A DNA stretch of 64,000 nt, from assembly GCF_003259525.1 (NCBI RefSeq), contig NZ_QLLO01000005.1, positions 124,001 to 188,000 on the forward strand, in the 5' to 3' direction. This DNA is from Olleya aquimaris (GTDB lineage: Bacteria > Bacteroidota > Bacteroidia > Flavobacteriales > Flavobacteriaceae). A program made the position numbers and the translations under genes. Of the stretch, positions 6,864-16,674 are shown in pieces. The notes beneath the pieces are model-generated. The model was not told where the DNA came from. It saw only the letters and a program-made list of their open reading frames with translations, and ran no database searches. Each line of letters begins with the position of its first letter. Position 1 is the first letter of the stretch.

Positions 6864-7952
6864 TTACAGTCTTATTCCTAGTCCTATTTCTACCGCTTCA
6901 GCTTTAGCACCATGAGATTTAAGGGTTAATGCACCAAACCATTTGTTACTAAAATAACGTTTTAATCCTATTCTGTTATACACACGTCCCTCAAAATCAA
7001 ATGGATAATACACATAATATCCTAATTGTGTAATTAACGAAGTCTTGCTAATAAATAATTCGTGACCAACAAACACACCAACACGTTTATAATCCTCGTC
7101 TCCAGACACATTATCTAACGGAAACGCTACCGATTTGTACCTAATATGTGTCTTTAAAAAATTGGAGAAAAACACATCTGTACCCAACTGTATAGCACTT
7201 TTCTGGTTTAAACGTTTGTCTGCATAAGCCGACAGGATGTAAAACGCATACTGACCAGAATCTATAATATCACTCTCGTTAACTCCTGTTCTAAAGGCTA
7301 GATTGTATTTGATGTTTTCGGTATATTTTTCATCTACATGCTTAATGTATTCTGGAGTGTTGTCTGCATCTAAATTATAATTAACACCCAAATTAAACGT
7401 GATGCTATTTATAGAACTATTAGGTGCTTTAATATTGGCATTGGAATAATGGATTAAAGACAATCCTGTTTGCAGTCCAAAACCATTAAACAGATTTTCT
7501 TTTTTATAATTAAGCATCAAGTAGGTACTACTTAATAATCTAGTCCCAAATGCATTGTTACGATAATTATCTACTTTGTGGTAAGGGTTAGTATTATAAG
7601 CTAAACCTTGACCAATTCTAAACATAAGATGACGTTTAAAAAAATAGAAATTATAGTGTGCATATACACCTAAATTATCGCCTAAAAACTGATTTTTTAA
7701 ATCTTGATAAATAAATGAAACGCCATAATCCGGAAAATTATATCGGCTTTGCCAAGCTTGATTCCCAAAGGTTTTTTGATTGTAACTTAAAATAAATCCA
7801 GAAGGGTGACCCGTAATTAAATGAGAGATATCACTGTTATGTTCTGTAATGTTACCTTGAAAAAAATTTAAATCAAAAGATGAAAAAGCTTTTTCCTGAG
7901 AAAAAACTAAGTTAAAACTAAAACATAAAATGCAAACTAGTAGTTGCTTCAT
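6864..7952 (-). CDS. Acyloxyacyl hydrolase, PagL-like lipid A deacylase
   Basis: 362-residue outer-membrane beta-barrel with a signal peptide (first 19 residues, ending VFSQ). The PagL catalytic signature is present: GLSLIHYSNANIKAPNSS at 163-180, with His168 and Ser170 as catalytic pair. PagL removes the 3-O acyl chain of lipid A at the outer leaflet. The protein is about twice the length of Pseudomonas PagL (a long C-terminal repeat of barrel strands), as is normal for Bacteroidetes members annotated as acyloxyacyl hydrolase. Activity is inferred. Confidence 0.82.
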   Translation of the reverse strand: MKQLLVCILCFSFNLVFSQEKAFSSFDLNFFQGNITEHNSDISHLITGHPSGFILSYNQKTFGNQAWQSRYNFPDYGVSFIYQDLKNQFLGDNLGVYAHYNFYFFKRHLMFRIGQGLAYNTNPYHKVDNYRNNAFGTRLLSSTYLMLNYKKENLFNGFGLQTGLSLIHYSNANIKAPNSSINSITFNLGVNYNLDADNTPEYIKHVDEKYTENIKYNLAFRTGVNESDIIDSGQYAFYILSAYADKRLNQKSAIQLGTDVFFSNFLKTHIRYKSVAFPLDNVSGDEDYKRVGVFVGHELFISKTSLITQLGYYVYYPFDFEGRVYNRIGLKRYFSNKWFGALTLKSHGAKAEAVEIGLGIRL

Positions 7953-8010
7953 GGAGATAAAATATGAAGCAAAAATATGTAAATAATTTAACTAAAGATT
8001 ACTTAATTTA

Positions 8011-9258
8011 CTATTGAATGAAACCAGCACCAACAGTATTGTTTGACTGTGTGTCTATTAAAATAAAAGATCCATTTGTTCTGTGTTTTATGAAAGAATC
8101 ATAATAAATGGCTTTATTTAATTTAAAAGATACCGATGCGATATCATTCATAGTTAAAGCCGATACATTATCTTCTACTCCAGAATAATCTGGATTAATT
8201 TTATGATTAATAGTCTCTACTCTAGCTAACACTTTGTGTACACCATGCTGCAAAACATATTTATTTCCTGTTCTTAGGCTTTGAGAATCCATCCAAGATA
8301 TGGTTGCAGTAAATTGCTTATCTATTGTAGGCAAATCATTCACTTTAACCAACATATCGCCACGACTTACATTAATATCATCTTCTAATGTAATAGTCAC
8401 TGAAGATCGTCTAGAAGCAGTTTCATACTTTTGGTCATACACATAAATGTCTTTAATTGTAGAAGTTGTTTTAGAAGGTAATGCCACAACTTGATCACCT
8501 ACACTTAATTGACCACCATAAACTTTTCCTGCATAGCCTCTAAAATCATGAAATTGTTCTGTTTTAGGACGAATTACATATTGCACCGGAAACCTTGGTG
8601 TTCCTGTATTGAAAACATCGTCATGATTTAATACTTCTAAATGTTCTAACAAGGTTTGTCCTTTGTACCAAGGTGTGTTGATTGATTTATTTACCACATT
8701 ATCCCCTTTTAAAGCACTAACAGGAATAAAAGTAATGTTTTGGTCTTTGTAATCTCGTTTTTGCATTAATTGAGAAAAATCTGCTTTAATTTGATTGTAT
8801 TTTTCTTCTGAAAAATCTACCAAATCCATTTTATTTATAGCAACAATAACATCTTTAATCCTTAATAAATTATTAATAAAAAAATGACGATTGGTTTGCT
8901 CTATCACACCTTTTCTAGCATCTATTAAAATAATAGCAGCTTGTGAGGTTGACGCACCAGTAACCATATTTCTGGTATACTCTACGTGACCTGGTGTATC
9001 TGCAATAATGTAACTTTTGGTTTGTGTAGAAAAGTAAATATGAGCAACATCTATAGTGATACCTTGTTCTCTTTCTGCTACTAATCCATCTGTAGCTAAC
9101 GAAAAATCTAAGTAATCGTATCCTTTTTGTTTGCTTGTTTTTTCTATAGCTTCTAATTTATCTGATGTTAAAGATTTTGTATCGTAAAGTAATCGTCCTA
9201 TTAAAGTACTTTTACCGTCGTCTACACTTCCTGCTGTTGCTATTTTTAAAACTTCCAT
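8011..9258 (-). CDS. cysN: Sulfate adenylyltransferase subunit 1 (GTPase)
   Basis: GTP-driven subunit of ATP sulfurylase, which activates sulfate to APS with CysD. EF-Tu-like motifs: P-loop GSVDDGKST (10-18), DTPGH (87-91), NKMD (142-145), followed by two beta-barrel domains. At 415 residues it ends without the APS-kinase (CysC) fusion found in some species. It follows cysD with an 83-base gap that contains a small hairpin. Confidence 0.95.
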   Translation of the reverse strand: MEVLKIATAGSVDDGKSTLIGRLLYDTKSLTSDKLEAIEKTSKQKGYDYLDFSLATDGLVAEREQGITIDVAHIYFSTQTKSYIIADTPGHVEYTRNMVTGASTSQAAIILIDARKGVIEQTNRHFFINNLLRIKDVIVAINKMDLVDFSEEKYNQIKADFSQLMQKRDYKDQNITFIPVSALKGDNVVNKSINTPWYKGQTLLEHLEVLNHDDVFNTGTPRFPVQYVIRPKTEQFHDFRGYAGKVYGGQLSVGDQVVALPSKTTSTIKDIYVYDQKYETASRRSSVTITLEDDINVSRGDMLVKVNDLPTIDKQFTATISWMDSQSLRTGNKYVLQHGVHKVLARVETINHKINPDYSGVEDNVSALTMNDIASVSFKLNKAIYYDSFIKHRTNGSFILIDTQSNNTVGAGFIQ

Positions 9259-9322
9259 TTTTTATTGGCTTTAGCTTTTTGTTAATAATTAGCTAATGGC
9301 TAGAAGCCTATAGCTATGAGCA

Positions 9323-9341
9323 AAATTTGCAAGGCAAATTT
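9323..9341. repeat. Hairpin between cysD and cysN
   Basis: AAATTTGC-AAG-GCAAATTT, an 8-bp perfect stem with a 3-base loop directly after the cysD stop. There is no T-run, so mRNA stabilisation or processing is more likely than termination. Confidence 0.4.
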
Positions 9342-10247
9342 CTAAAAATACCCTTGTTGTTTACGCTTTTCCATTGCTGCTTCAGAACGTTTATCGTCAA
9401 TTCTAGCACCTCTCTCGGAAATAGTCGAATTTTTAATTTCCTGGACTACAGTTGCAATATCATCTGCATCAGATAGCACAGCAGCTGTGCAACTCATATC
9501 ACCAACCGTTCTAAATCGAACTAATCGGTTTTCAACAACCTCATCCTCTTCTCTATAAACTACCTCATCATCTGCAGACCAAATAAGTCCATCTCTTAAA
9601 AATGTTGCTCTGGTATGTGCAAAATAAATGGAAGGAATTTCTATGTTTTCTTTTTGGATATAAGACCACACATCTAATTCTGTCCAATTAGAAATAGGAA
9701 ACACACGTACGTTTTGACCCAATTCTATTTGACCATTAAGCATATCGAATAATTCTGGACGTTGGTTTTTTTCGTCCCACTGACCAAAATCATCACGCAC
9801 AGAAAAAATACGTTCTTTAGCTCTTGCTTTCTCTTCGTCACGTCTTGCGCCTCCAATACAAGCATCAAATTTAAATTCTTCAATAGCATCTAAAAGCGTA
9901 GTGGTTTGTAGGCTATTTCTACTAGCATATTTACCAGACTCTTCTTTAACCTTACCTTCATCTATAGAATCTTGTACGTGTCTTACAATTAATTCTAAGT
10001 CTAATTCTTTGACTAGACGGTCTCTAAATTCAATCGTTTCAGGGAAATTATGACCTGTGTCTATATGCATTAATGGAAACGGAATTTTTGCTGGATAAAA
10101 TGCTTTTTGTGCTAATCTAACTAGCGTAATTGAATCTTTTCCTCCCGAAAACAACAACACAGGTTTTTCAAATTGTGCTGCAACCTCTCTAAAGATATAA
10201 ATAGCTTCATTTTCTAAGGGATTGATGGTTGAAGTGTCTTTTTTCAT
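9342..10247 (-). CDS. cysD: Sulfate adenylyltransferase subunit 2
   Basis: Catalytic subunit of ATP sulfurylase. The ATP-pyrophosphatase loop SGGKDS is at 34-39, and the family segments HIDTGHNFPET, GGARRDEEKARAKERIFS and PLDVW-like FPISNWTELDVW are all present; 301 residues is full length. It sits 10 bases after cysH in the order cysH-cysD-cysN, all transcribed leftward. Confidence 0.96.
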   Translation of the reverse strand: MKKDTSTINPLENEAIYIFREVAAQFEKPVLLFSGGKDSITLVRLAQKAFYPAKIPFPLMHIDTGHNFPETIEFRDRLVKELDLELIVRHVQDSIDEGKVKEESGKYASRNSLQTTTLLDAIEEFKFDACIGGARRDEEKARAKERIFSVRDDFGQWDEKNQRPELFDMLNGQIELGQNVRVFPISNWTELDVWSYIQKENIEIPSIYFAHTRATFLRDGLIWSADDEVVYREEDEVVENRLVRFRTVGDMSCTAAVLSDADDIATVVQEIKNSTISERGARIDDKRSEAAMEKRKQQGYF

Positions 10248-10257
10248 AATCTATACA

Positions 10258-10869
10258 TTAAGCATGTAAACCACACTCTCTATTTTCTAATTGCTTAGTT
10301 GGGTCAAAGTAGACAAACTCATTTGGTAAATTATATTTGTTTAAATAAGCATCTAGTGCTGCGTCTGTGTAATGATAAAACGGGCTTACTTTTAAAACTC
10401 CATTAGCCCCTTTAGATACAATGTCAATACTGTCTCTAAAAGCGGTTTGCCCTTTTCGTAAATTAGTAAACCAAACATCTGGATTATGCTCTTGCATTGC
10501 GCGATTAAAAGGTTCTAGTTTAACCTGTTCTGTAAATAATTTATGTTCTGGCTGGTTAACAGACGGAATACCCAATACCACATCACGATGTGCTGCTGTT
10601 TGTTTAGGTACATATAATTTAATATTTAACTGTAACTGTTTTATTAATACTTCTGCATGCTTATAAGTATTTGGAGTATTGTAACCTGTATCACACCAGA
10701 TAACAGGTATCTCTTTGTATTCTGAAGAAACAGCATACAATATTGCAGCTTCATAAGGTCTAAAATTAGTAGTAACAACAGGTTTAGAAGCCACACTTAA
10801 TGCCCAGTTTATAATTTGTTGTGGCGTTTTGTTACTTAACTCTTTATTTATTTTTTCAATATCTACCAT
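10258..10869 (-). CDS. cysH: Phosphoadenylylsulfate (PAPS) reductase family protein
   Basis: Reduces activated sulfate to sulfite with thioredoxin. The 203 residues have the adenine-nucleotide hydrolase fold and end in the catalytic motif ECGLHA (Cys199). The only other cysteine is in IWCDTGYN. The paired cysteines that bind a 4Fe-4S cluster in APS reductases are absent, so by sequence it belongs to the cluster-free PAPS type. No APS kinase gene is visible nearby; see findings. One base separates it from the DUF2061 gene upstream. Confidence 0.9.
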   Translation of the reverse strand: MVDIEKINKELSNKTPQQIINWALSVASKPVVTTNFRPYEAAILYAVSSEYKEIPVIWCDTGYNTPNTYKHAEVLIKQLQLNIKLYVPKQTAAHRDVVLGIPSVNQPEHKLFTEQVKLEPFNRAMQEHNPDVWFTNLRKGQTAFRDSIDIVSKGANGVLKVSPFYHYTDAALDAYLNKYNLPNEFVYFDPTKQLENRECGLHA

Positions 10870-10870
10870 T

Positions 10871-11122
10871 TTATTTTCCCCATTTTATTTTTCCCCAAGC
10901 ACGCTCATGAAAAAAATACAGTACCATTTTAGACACTAATTCTATTCCTCCAATTGAAAATGCTAAAGCCAACGTCCCAGTAATTAGATAAGAAATGACA
11001 ATTGTTGCAAGTGTACCAACAACTCTCCAACTTATCGTTTTAACAATACTTCTTTTAATTTTTTCTTCTGAAACTTCACCCTCTTTTTTTAAGCTAATGT
11101 CAGAATGTATTACGCTTTCCAT
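10871..11122 (-). CDS. DUF2061 small membrane protein
   Basis: 83 residues: KRSIVKTISWRVVGTLATIVISYLITG (two-helix DUF2061 core) followed by IGGIELVSKMVLYFFHERAWGKIKWGK, whose FHERAWGKIKWG end is diagnostic of the family. Function unknown, but members are often encoded with sulfate-assimilation genes, as here, directly before cysH. Probably an inner-membrane protein. Confidence 0.88.
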   Translation of the reverse strand: MESVIHSDISLKKEGEVSEEKIKRSIVKTISWRVVGTLATIVISYLITGTLALAFSIGGIELVSKMVLYFFHERAWGKIKWGK

Positions 11123-11151
11123 ATATAGAAATATTTTATTAATCTTTTTAC

Positions 11152-11190
11152 CCTATCGATTTAATAGGATAAATGCAAACCTATTGATTT
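11152..11190. promoter_or_regulatory. Candidate operator: two CCTATYGATTT repeats
   Basis: CCTATCGATTT (11152-11162) and CCTATTGATTT (11180-11190) are direct repeats 28 bases apart in the 125-base gap between the Rrf2 regulator and the cys genes. The first also forms a dyad, CCTAT-N7-ATAGG. Position suggests binding by the adjacent Rrf2 protein; this is inference. Confidence 0.4.
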
Positions 11191-11247
11191 ATATATAAAA
11201 AACCACTATTAATAATTAAAAAATTAGACGAAAAAAATGAGAATTTA

Positions 11248-11658
11248 TTAAATAGATAAATCTGCTAAGGTTGTATTTCTAAAAATTTGCAGCGTATTAT
11301 CTCTTACTTTTAGCATAAGCATATGAACTGCGCAAGCATTTTCATCTGGACAATCTGCGCATTTTTCGTAAAAATTTAAACTCACGCAAGGTATCATAGC
11401 AATTGGACCTTCAAGGACACGCATTACAGTAGTCATTGGGATATCTTTTGGATCTTTTAATAGATAGTAACCACCACCTTTTCCTTTTTTAGACCCTAAA
11501 AAACCATTTTTACGAAGGGTAAGTAAGATACTTTCTAAAAATTTAAGTGAAATATTTTCGCTTTCTGAAATCGTCGCTATTTGTACTGGTACATTTCTAT
11601 CCTGTTTAGCCAAATAGGTTAGTGCTTTAATTCCGTATTTTGTTTTTTTAGAAAGCAT
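11248..11658 (-). CDS. Rrf2-family transcriptional regulator
   Basis: 136-residue winged-helix regulator of the Rrf2 (IscR/CymR/NsrR) family. It has an N-terminal HTH (MLSKKTKYGIKALTYLA ... NISLKFLESILLTLRKNGF), the glycine-rich wing KKGKGGGYYL, and a cysteine group at C91, C100, C103 and C109, which could hold an Fe-S cluster. Placed between the methionine and cysteine gene blocks, it is a good candidate for the sulfur-assimilation regulator of this organism (role inferred). It starts 34 bases after metF. Confidence 0.88.
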   Translation of the reverse strand: MLSKKTKYGIKALTYLAKQDRNVPVQIATISESENISLKFLESILLTLRKNGFLGSKKGKGGGYYLLKDPKDIPMTTVMRVLEGPIAMIPCVSLNFYEKCADCPDENACAVHMLMLKVRDNTLQIFRNTTLADLSI

Positions 11659-11692
11659 AATACAAAAGTAATCTTTTATTACTGACTTAAAC

Positions 11693-12649
11693 TTAAAAAA
11701 CCTGACTAGCTATTGTTTGAATATTATCGCTTTTTCCCATTGAATAATAATGCAACACCGGAATTCCTGCAGCTTTTAACTCTTTAGACTGTGCAATGCA
11801 CCACTCTATACCAACCTCTCTAATTGCTTTATTATCCTTGCATTTAATAATTTCTAAAATTAAAGCTTCAGGTAAATCTACATGAAAACGATGCGGAATT
11901 AGATTGAGTTGTTTTTTTGTTGCAATGGGTTTTAAACCTGGAATTATAGGTACTGTAATACCTTCTTCTCTGCATTTTTTGACAAAGTCAAAATACTTTT
12001 GATTGTCAAAAAACATTTGCGTGACTATATATTCTGCACCATTTTTAATTTTCTTTTTTAAAAAGTGAATATCACTATCCAAACTTGGTGCCTCCATGTG
12101 TTTTTCTGGGTAAGCAGCTACACCAATACAAAAATCGGTTACCGAGCAGTTTTGTAAGTCGTCATCTAAATACACACCATTATTAAGTTGACTGATTTGA
12201 GTTACTAAATCGCTTGCATAACTATGTCCTTCTTTTTCCGATCTAAAATACGTTTCGGTTTTAACAGCATCACCACGTAACGCCATCACATTATCAATAT
12301 CTAAAAAATCTAAATCTATTAAGAAATTCTCAGTATCTTCTTTAGTAAACCCACCACACAAAATATGTGGTATAGCATCTACATTATATTTATTCTGGAT
12401 AGCAGCACAAATACCAACGGTTCCTGGACGTTTTTTTACCACTTGCTTTTTTAGTAAACCATTGCCAAGGTCTTTATAAACATACTCTTCACGATGATAG
12501 GTTACATCAATAAATGGTGGCTTAAACTCCATTAAAGGATCTATATTATCAAAAATAGATTGAATATGTTGTCCTTTTAATGGTGGTAAAATCTCAAAGG
12601 AAAACTGCGTGTTTCCGTTTGCGTTTTTTATATGTTCTGTTACTTTCAT
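11693..12649 (-). CDS. metF: 5,10-methylenetetrahydrofolate reductase
   Basis: Makes the 5-methyl-THF methyl donor for methionine synthase, using FAD and NAD(P)H. The 318 residues form the TIM barrel of the family: FSFEILPP near residue 17, DVTYHREE, LCGGFT, ALRGD, and YIVTQMFFDNQKYFDFV. Three bases separate its start from the metH stop, so it shares a transcript with its partner enzyme. Confidence 0.96.
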   Translation of the reverse strand: MKVTEHIKNANGNTQFSFEILPPLKGQHIQSIFDNIDPLMEFKPPFIDVTYHREEYVYKDLGNGLLKKQVVKKRPGTVGICAAIQNKYNVDAIPHILCGGFTKEDTENFLIDLDFLDIDNVMALRGDAVKTETYFRSEKEGHSYASDLVTQISQLNNGVYLDDDLQNCSVTDFCIGVAAYPEKHMEAPSLDSDIHFLKKKIKNGAEYIVTQMFFDNQKYFDFVKKCREEGITVPIIPGLKPIATKKQLNLIPHRFHVDLPEALILEIIKCKDNKAIREVGIEWCIAQSKELKAAGIPVLHYYSMGKSDNIQTIASQVF

Positions 12650-12652
12650 CTA

Positions 12653-15358
12653 TTAATCTGCTAAATTTGGGTTTAGCCATTTTCTGGCATCATCTAATGT
12701 TATGTTCCGTCTGTTAGTGTAATCTTTTAATTGGTCTTCAGTTATTTTTCCAAGCCCAAAATACTTAGCTTCTTTATTACCAAAATAATAGCCACTAACA
12801 CTAGCTGCTGGCCACATGGCTAAACTATCTGTAAGTTCTACACCAATGTTTTCTTTAACATTTAACAATTCCCAGATGGTTGTTTTTTCTAAATGGTCAG
12901 GACATGCTGGATAGCCAGGTGCAGGTCTAATACCCTTATAAGCTTCTTTTATTAAATCTTGATTGTTTAAATTTTCATTTGCTGCATAAGCCCAATGTTT
13001 TGTTCTTACTTCTTTGTGTAGGTATTCTGCAAACGCTTCGGCTAATCTATCTGCTAAAGCTTTAATCATAATAGCATTATAATCGTCGTTTTCTGCTTCA
13101 AACTTTGCTGCTAATTCTGCAGTCCCAAAACCTGTCGAGACACAAAATGCACCAATATAATCTTGAATACCTGTTTGTTTTGGTGCTATAAAATCTGCTA
13201 GTGCGTGGTTTGGAACATGGTCTCTTTTTTTAAGTTGTTGACGTAGTGTTAGGAACGTTAGTTTTTCTTTTTGTGATGCTTCGACAGGCTCAGCATGACA
13301 ACCCATAGTTGTCACCTCAATGTCGTCATCATTAATCGTGTTGGCTGGAAACAATCCAAAAACAGCTTTTGCTTTTAATAACTGTTCTGAGAAAACTTTT
13401 TGCAATAATTGTTGTGCATCTTCGAACAAATCGGTTGCTTGATTACCAACTACATTATCTGTTAGAATGTCTGGATACTTACCATGTAAATCCCAACTTC
13501 TAAAAAATGGAGTCCAATCGATAAAATCTTCTAGTTTGGTGATATCAAAATCTTTAATTACCTGAATCCCTAGAGTTTTAGGCTTCACAATTTCTGATTT
13601 ATTCCAATCTATTTTATACTTTTTTTCTCTAGCGTCTTCAATAGAAATATATTCTTTTTGTTGGGTTCTATTTAAAAACTGGGTTCTAAACGTATCGTAT
13701 TCGGCTCTAATTTCTTCTTTAAAAATCTTGTTATTGTCATTTAGTAAATCACCTACAACTGTTACTGCTCTAGAGGCATCATTAATATGCACAACCGTAT
13801 TGTTGTAATGTGGTGCAATTTTAACTGACGTATGAGCTTTTGAGGTTGTTGCACCTCCAATAATTAAAGGAATATGTAAGTTGTTTTTCTCCATTTGTTT
13901 AGAGACATACACCATTTCGTCTAATGATGGTGTTATCAATCCGCTTAACCCTATAATATCTACTTGTTCTTTTATGGCAGTTTCAATGATTTTTTCTGGT
14001 GGCACCATAACACCCAAGTCAATGATTTCATAGTTATTACAACCTAATACGACACTTACAATATTTTTACCAATATCGTGCACATCACCTTTAACAGTAG
14101 CCATTAAAATTTTACCAGCAAACTCTTGTTTTCCGTCTTTTTCTGCTTCAATAAATGGTTGCAAATAAGCAACCGCTTTTTTCATTACTCTTGCCGATTT
14201 TACGACTTGAGGTAAAAACATTTTTCCGCTACCAAACAAATCACCAACCACATTCATCCCAATCATTAAATGACCTTCAATAACATCAATAGGCTTGTTT
14301 GATGCTAGTCTTGCTTCTTCAACATCTTCAATAATAAAGGCATCAATCCCTTTTACTAAACTGTGTGTGATACGCTCTTGTAAAGGCGTATTTCTCCATT
14401 CTTGGATAGTAATATGTTCTTCTTTTTTATCACCTTTTACGGTTTCAGCATACTCAATTAAACGCTCTGTAGCTTGGTCATGTCTATCAAACAATACATC
14501 TTCTACCAGTTGTAGTAATTCAGAATTAATCTCGTCGTAAATTTCCAACATGGTTGGGTTTACGATGCCTAAATTCATTCCGTTTTTAATGGCATGGTAT
14601 AAAAAGGCAGAGTGCATCGCCTCGCGAACAATATTATTTCCTCTAAACGAAAATGAGACGTTACTTACTCCACCAGATACATTTGCATATGGTAAGTTAT
14701 CTCTAATCCACTTGGTTGCATTAAAAAAATCTAGTGCGTTTTTACGGTGTTCTTCCATTCCTGTAGCCACAGGAAAGATATTTGGGTCAAAAATGATGTC
14801 TTGCGGTTTAAAACCCACCTCATTAACCAAAATATCATAAGACCGTTTACAAATGTCTATACGTCTTTGGTATGTGTCTGCTTGTCCGTCTTCGTCAAAA
14901 GCCATCACAATTACTGCAGCTCCATACCGCATAACTAGTTTTGCTTGACGCTTAAATTCGGCCTCGCCTTCTTTTAAACTTATAGAATTTACGACGCATT
15001 TTCCTTGTGCGACTTTCAAGCCAGCTTCGATGATGTCCCATTTGGAACTGTCAATCATTAATGGGATTCTTGAAATATCGGGTTCTGAAGCAATGAGGTT
15101 TAAAAACGTTGTCATAGCGTGTACACCATCTAACATCCCTTCGTCCATGTTGACGTCTAAAATTTGCGCACCACCATCTACTTGGTCTCTAGCGACTTCT
15201 AAAGCTTCTTCGTATTTTTCTTCTTTTATTAATCGTAAAAATTTACGAGATCCTGTTACGTTAGTACGTTCACCAACGTTTATAAAATTACTTTCAGGAG
15301 TTACCACTAAAGGTTCTAATCCAGACAAGGTTAAATATTTTTGACAGTCACTCTCCAT
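12653..15358 (-). CDS. metH: Methionine synthase, pterin/cobalamin/activation part
   Basis: C-terminal piece of a split cobalamin-dependent methionine synthase, 901 residues. Order: pterin (methyl-THF) domain about 20-290 ([11 protein letters not shown] near 27), B12 cap and binding domains 330-560 with the axial-ligand motif DVHDIG (His427), and the AdoMet reactivation domain with [12 protein letters not shown] near the C-terminus. Residues 683-697 ([15 protein letters not shown]) have no counterpart in ordinary MetH and coincide with a repeat insertion (see 13275-13314). It overlaps the homocysteine-binding half by one base (TAATG), so both halves should be made together. Confidence 0.94.
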   Translation of the reverse strand: MESDCQKYLTLSGLEPLVVTPESNFINVGERTNVTGSRKFLRLIKEEKYEEALEVARDQVDGGAQILDVNMDEGMLDGVHAMTTFLNLIASEPDISRIPLMIDSSKWDIIEAGLKVAQGKCVVNSISLKEGEAEFKRQAKLVMRYGAAVIVMAFDEDGQADTYQRRIDICKRSYDILVNEVGFKPQDIIFDPNIFPVATGMEEHRKNALDFFNATKWIRDNLPYANVSGGVSNVSFSFRGNNIVREAMHSAFLYHAIKNGMNLGIVNPTMLEIYDEINSELLQLVEDVLFDRHDQATERLIEYAETVKGDKKEEHITIQEWRNTPLQERITHSLVKGIDAFIIEDVEEARLASNKPIDVIEGHLMIGMNVVGDLFGSGKMFLPQVVKSARVMKKAVAYLQPFIEAEKDGKQEFAGKILMATVKGDVHDIGKNIVSVVLGCNNYEIIDLGVMVPPEKIIETAIKEQVDIIGLSGLITPSLDEMVYVSKQMEKNNLHIPLIIGGATTSKAHTSVKIAPHYNNTVVHINDASRAVTVVGDLLNDNNKIFKEEIRAEYDTFRTQFLNRTQQKEYISIEDAREKKYKIDWNKSEIVKPKTLGIQVIKDFDITKLEDFIDWTPFFRSWDLHGKYPDILTDNVVGNQATDLFEDAQQLLQKVFSEQLLKAKAVFGLFPANTINDDDIEVTTMGCHAEPVEASQKEKLTFLTLRQQLKKRDHVPNHALADFIAPKQTGIQDYIGAFCVSTGFGTAELAAKFEAENDDYNAIMIKALADRLAEAFAEYLHKEVRTKHWAYAANENLNNQDLIKEAYKGIRPAPGYPACPDHLEKTTIWELLNVKENIGVELTDSLAMWPAASVSGYYFGNKEAKYFGLGKITEDQLKDYTNRRNITLDDARKWLNPNLAD
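13275..13314 (-). repeat. In-frame 'HAEPVEAS' repeat inserted in metH
   Basis: Minus-strand TCATGCTGAGCCTGTCGAAGC encodes CHAEPVEA (residues 687-694). Adjacent, TGACAAC-CCATA-GTTGTCA (13296-13314) is a small perfect hairpin. I recognise this sequence as a common small repeat of bacterial genomes; a relative is at 6089-6103. It keeps the frame and lies at the start of the activation domain. Confidence 0.65.
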
Positions 15359-16359
15359 TATGTTAGGGCTAATATTTGTCTAGGTTTATATTTTGCTGCT
15401 ACTTCTGCTATTGCTTTAATATGCTCTGGACTTGTACCACAACAACCACCAATAATATTTATTAAGTCATCTTTTAAATACGATTCGATATAACTTTGCA
15501 TTTGTTGTGGAGACTCATCATACTCTCCAAAAGCATTTGGCAATCCAGCATTTGGATGTGCTGATGTGTAAAACTGTGTTTGGTCTGATAAGCGTTTTAA
15601 ATACGGTTGTAATTGTTTGGCACCAAGCGCACAATTAAACCCAACACTTAATAACGGGATATGAGAAACAGAAGTTAAAAACGCTTCAACCGTTTGCCCA
15701 GATAAGGTTCTACCAGACGCATCTGTAATGGTTCCAGACACCATAATTGGAATATCTATATTACGTGCTTCTTTAACTTCTTCAATAGCAAATAATGCTG
15801 CTTTAGCATTAAGTGTATCAAAAATAGTTTCGACTAACAAGACATCAACGCCACCATCAATTAAAGCTTCCACTTGTTGCTTATAAGCCACTCTTAATTC
15901 ATCAAAAGTAACCGCTCTAAATTCTGGTCTATTTACATCTGGACTTAAACTAGCTGTACGATTTGTTGGCCCAATACTACCTGCTACAAATCGTGGTTTA
16001 TCTGGATTTGCATTGGTAAATTCGTTAGCTACATATCTGGCAATTTGAGCCGATTCGTAATTAAGCTCATACACCAAATCCTCCATATTATAATCTGCCA
16101 TAGCGATTGTTGTCCCAGAAAACGTATTGGTTTCAACAATATCTGCTCCAGCTTCAAAGTATTTTCTATGCACATCTGCAATAGCATTGGGTTGTGTAAG
16201 AGACAACAAATCGTTGTTTCCTTTTAAAGGTGATGGATAGTCTTTAAAACGCTCGCCTCTATAATCTTGTTCTTCAAAATTATATTGTTGCAACATGGTT
16301 CCCATAGCTCCATCGAGTACGAGAATACGTTTTTGTATTTCTTGTTTTATGCTAGCCAT
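15358..16359 (-). CDS. metH: Methionine synthase, homocysteine S-methyltransferase part
   Basis: N-terminal piece of the split methionine synthase, 333 residues, a zinc TIM barrel that binds homocysteine. It shows [21 protein letters not shown] at the start, [12 protein letters not shown], and the zinc cysteines in GFNCALGA (about residue 239) and [11 protein letters not shown] (about 308). Separation into two adjacent genes is common in Bacteroidota. Nine bases after the rhodanese gene. Confidence 0.95.
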   Translation of the reverse strand: MASIKQEIQKRILVLDGAMGTMLQQYNFEEQDYRGERFKDYPSPLKGNNDLLSLTQPNAIADVHRKYFEAGADIVETNTFSGTTIAMADYNMEDLVYELNYESAQIARYVANEFTNANPDKPRFVAGSIGPTNRTASLSPDVNRPEFRAVTFDELRVAYKQQVEALIDGGVDVLLVETIFDTLNAKAALFAIEEVKEARNIDIPIMVSGTITDASGRTLSGQTVEAFLTSVSHIPLLSVGFNCALGAKQLQPYLKRLSDQTQFYTSAHPNAGLPNAFGEYDESPQQMQSYIESYLKDDLINIIGGCCGTSPEHIKAIAEVAAKYKPRQILALT

Positions 16360-16368
16360 GTTAGTTAT

Positions 16369-16662
16369 TTAAATATAAGATTCTACATGTTGCCAAGGAC
16401 CTCCATTAATAACATCAATCCCGTTTTCTTCTAAAATATCTTTAGCTTTTTGGCTTCTAGCTCCACTTCTGCAGCACGTTATTATTGGTTTTTGAAGCGC
16501 TTTTAGTTGATCTATTTCATATTCTAATTCGTCTAAAACAATATGTAATGAATCTTTCACATGTCCTTCATTATATTCTGCTTCTGTGCGGACATCTAAT
16601 ACCAAAGCTTCTTTTTCTAGGTATTCTTTAACGTGTTTGAATTCTGTTATAGTTGTACTCAT
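16369..16662 (-). CDS. Rhodanese-domain protein
   Basis: 97-residue single rhodanese domain. VLDVRTEAEYNEGHVKDSLHI (21-41) is the family start and CCRSGARS (63-70) the active-site loop with Cys64. It likely carries or transfers sulfane sulfur in the cytoplasm (no signal peptide). Lying between metZ and metH, it may help channel sulfur, but nothing in the sequence specifies its acceptor. Confidence 0.88.
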   Translation of the reverse strand: MSTTITEFKHVKEYLEKEALVLDVRTEAEYNEGHVKDSLHIVLDELEYEIDQLKALQKPIITCCRSGARSQKAKDILEENGIDVINGGPWQHVESYI

Positions 16663-16674
16663 AATATTTTCTTA

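Noticed and set aside
9259-9341. Degenerate AGCTAATGGCT-type repeats between cysD and cysN, and similar text at 36142-36219
   Set aside because: Too short and imperfect to define a repeat family from this window; noted only as low-complexity intergenic sequence apart from the hairpin.
13917-15358. Rightward ORFs inside metH (for example near 14295-14938)
   Set aside because: They are antisense shadows of a clearly conserved enzyme; no independent features.
12653-16359. Split metH as a pseudogene or frameshift
   Set aside because: The two parts are joined by a TAATG overlap at a domain boundary, both are full-length domains, and this split form is common in Bacteroidota.
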